From NCBI GenBank assembly GCA_934663645.1, contig CAKUKR010000034.1:1-22702 (forward strand): a stretch of 22,702 nucleotides of DNA, in the 5' to 3' direction. Shown piece after piece: positions 21,378-22,702 of the stretch. Position 1 is the stretch's first letter, and each line of letters begins with the position of its first letter. The position numbers were made by a program, and so were the translations under genes. Under the pieces are notes generated by a model, which saw only the letters and a program-made list of their open reading frames with translations, ran no database searches and was not told where the DNA came from. Origin of the DNA: an uncultured Muribaculaceae bacterium. GTDB taxonomy: Bacteria; Bacteroidota; Bacteroidia; Bacteroidales; Muribaculaceae.

Positions 21378-21884
21378 ATGTCGAAACAGTCTTCTTTCTC
21401 AACAATGGTCTGCACAATGCAAAACAGCCTGCTGTCTTTCGCATTGAAGCTCACCGCAAACCGGTCCGAAGCCCAGGACCTCGTCCAGGAAACGACACTC
21501 AAAGCCCTGAAAAACCAGGAAAAGTTTGTCGATGACACCAACCCCAAAGGATGGTTGCTCACCATAATGCGCAACATATTCATCAACAACTACCGCAAAA
21601 GCACACGCGAAAACACCGTGATAGACTCCTCGGAAGACCTCTACCACCTCAACCTGCCGCAAGACTCCGGCATCTCAACGCCCGAAGGCGCATACTCAAT
21701 GGCAGAGATACGAGAAGTGATCAAACGCCTTCCAGAAGAGTTCCGCCGCCCGTTCTCAATGCACGTGGCTGGCTACAAATACGAAGAAATCGCCGAAAGG
21801 CTGAAAATGCCCCTCGGCACAGTCAAGAGCCGCATATTCAGCACACGCAAACGCCTGCGCGAATACCTCAAAGACTACCGCTGA
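21378..21884 (+). CDS. ECF-type RNA polymerase sigma factor (168 aa)
   Basis: Region 2 spans about 17-77 and includes the core-binding and -10-binding part (AQDLVQETTLKALKNQEKF, then NPKGWLLTIMRNIFINNYRK). Region 4 spans about 108-162 with the helix-turn-helix YEEIAERLKMPLGTVKSRIF. Region 3 is absent, as expected of extracytoplasmic-function sigma factors; the linker between them (78-107) is acidic and contains DLYHLNLPQDSG, a motif I associate with the Bacteroidales group of this kind. No anti-sigma gene of the FecR or transmembrane zinc-finger type is next to it; the only downstream neighbour is a lipoprotein gene. It is followed at once by a terminator (21890-21926), so it is likely monocistronic. 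The target promoters are unknown. Confidence 0.92.
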   Translation: MSKQSSFSTMVCTMQNSLLSFALKLTANRSEAQDLVQETTLKALKNQEKFVDDTNPKGWLLTIMRNIFINNYRKSTRENTVIDSSEDLYHLNLPQDSGISTPEGAYSMAEIREVIKRLPEEFRRPFSMHVAGYKYEEIAERLKMPLGTVKSRIFSTRKRLREYLKDYR

Positions 21885-21889
21885 CCCAC

Positions 21890-21926
21890 AAGCGAGGCGC
21901 GTCATATACATGACGCGCCCTCGCTT
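21890..21926 (+). terminator. Intrinsic terminator after the sigma-factor gene
   Basis: aagcgag (21890-21896) and gcgcgtcat (21897-21905) pair with atgacgcgc (21910-21918) and ctcgctt (21920-21926); there is one bulged base and the loop is short (about 4 nt). The stem is about 16 bp and starts six bases after the stop codon at 21884. The T tract is poor (tttcgc), so efficiency is uncertain. Confidence 0.7.
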
Positions 21927-21983
21927 TCGCATACCTCCTCACACCATTTCAACTCAAAAACACTCACCTAACACACCAAAGCA

Positions 21984-22631
21984 ATGACAAAACGACTGCT
22001 CATTTTCTTCCTCCCCCTCCTCTTGGTGCTTGCCATGCACCCCAGCTGCACATCCACCAAAAAGACCCTGCCCGAAAGACCCAAAACAGTGCTGGCCGAA
22101 GACGAACGCTATGAAATACTGCGCGAAGTTGTCGACCCTGCCGAAGACAGGTACGACGTAGACGTCGTGGCGCTTTGGGTAAAAGACAAGGAAACCGGGA
22201 AACAGACCAAACTGCTTCAGACCGTGCGACCCGACGGATGTGCCTGGTATGTAGCCGACGGCAAAAATTTCACACCCGCGCCAATCGACTCCATCAACGC
22301 AATCTACAACGCCTATATCTACCGTTGGGACCCACTTAGGATAATAGTAGAAGGATGTCCCGATATGCGCAATATGTACTCATACTTCATAGATGTGCCT
22401 TCTCGAAAAGCGTGGTATATACCGGCAAACTCCGGGTATTTAGGAAAAACTTGGGAGGAAGGCTATATGGTGTTCCAGTCATACCGCTACGGGCCAGTCG
22501 GATACGCCGGGCGCTACACATTCCTGCATGTCTTCAATGAGGACGGAGAAATGGTCGACTCACTCAGCCTCGAGCGTCTCTTCATAGAAAACAACGCCGA
22601 CCAACTACTCGACGACGACATCGACGAATAA
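21984..22631 (+). CDS. Putative lipoprotein of unknown function (215 aa)
   Basis: The N-terminus (MTKRLLIFFLPLLLVLAMHPSC) is basic then strongly hydrophobic and ends in Cys22, with CTSTKK after it. This is a probable lipoprotein signal, although the -3 His and -2 Pro make the lipobox non-canonical. The mature part is mixed alpha/beta with several aromatic strands such as VDVVALWVKDKETGKQTKLL and VIFQSYRYG-like segments (YMVFQSYRYGPVGYAGRYTF), ending in an acidic stretch (LLDDDIDE). I do not recognise a family and give no function. The gene follows the sigma-factor terminator and may have its own promoter in 21927-21983, but I see no clear -7 element there. The remaining 71 bases of the window (22632-22702) show nothing I can name. 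Confidence 0.72.
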   Translation: MTKRLLIFFLPLLLVLAMHPSCTSTKKTLPERPKTVLAEDERYEILREVVDPAEDRYDVDVVALWVKDKETGKQTKLLQTVRPDGCAWYVADGKNFTPAPIDSINAIYNAYIYRWDPLRIIVEGCPDMRNMYSYFIDVPSRKAWYIPANSGYLGKTWEEGYMVFQSYRYGPVGYAGRYTFLHVFNEDGEMVDSLSLERLFIENNADQLLDDDIDE

Positions 22632-22702
22632 CTCCATGACAGCTGCACCAGAAGCCACCGACACGACAGCCCACACACCGACATAGCAGACTGAAGCCAG
22701 GC

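Noticed and set aside
1..22702. CRISPR array, tRNA, rRNA or insertion sequence
   Set aside because: No regularly spaced repeats, no cloverleaf-type pattern, no transposase-like frames, and no rRNA-like sequence were seen; this was by eye and not by a covariance-model search.

Overview
The window looks like chromosomal DNA of a gut-type Bacteroidales bacterium, probably near Muribaculaceae, Prevotella or Bacteroides. This is inferred from several signs. Upstream regions carry the Bacteroidetes promoter signature (TTG or TTTG, about 18-20 nt, then TAnnTTTG). There are several lipobox proteins and C-terminal tails resembling type IX secretion (T9SS) sorting signals. A BspA-like leucine-rich-repeat protein, a TPR-TM-LuxR regulator and the order coaX - outer-membrane protein - lptC - CorC-like protein also fit. 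The region is moderately GC-rich. I see no tRNA, rRNA, CRISPR array, insertion sequence or phage genes.

Layout. Positions 1-460 hold the 3' end of a membrane-anchored protein with a Cpl-7-like C-terminal motif. Positions 475-628 hold dispersed-repeat-like palindromes. A 58-residue membrane protein (644-820) overlaps a lipoprotein gene (817-1425), which ends in a strong hairpin. The minus-strand block 1551-12195 encodes four secreted proteins and one regulator: an M6-family metallopeptidase, a YD-motif protein, a three-repeat beta-rich protein, a six-repeat carboxypeptidase-regulatory-like protein, and a lipobox/TPR/TM/HTH regulator. A divergent LRR_5 (BspA-like) secreted protein follows at 12438-13919. 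All five secreted proteins end in similar GR...GxYxxxxGxxxK tails, so this is probably a T9SS cargo cluster of about 12 kb with its own membrane-spanning regulator.

Next is a HigBA-type toxin-antitoxin pair (13972-14633, minus). It is divergent from an RtcB-type RNA ligase (14794-16092, plus), and the two share an intergenic region of 160 bases with promoters facing both ways. The toxin promoter contains a perfect 12-bp palindrome between its -33 and -7 elements.

The right third is housekeeping and envelope biogenesis on the plus strand: an FtsB/DivIC-like division protein coupled to a four-helix membrane protein, then coaX, an outer-membrane beta-barrel, lptC and a CorC/HlyC-type (GldE-like) membrane protein in one close-packed run. 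An ECF-type sigma factor with a terminator and a final putative lipoprotein complete the window.

The most noteworthy signals are the toxin / RNA-ligase divergent pair with its operator-like palindrome, the REPIN-like inverted repeat next to a second palindrome family, and the clustered secreted repeat proteins of unknown function. No single feature is proven to be a new system.
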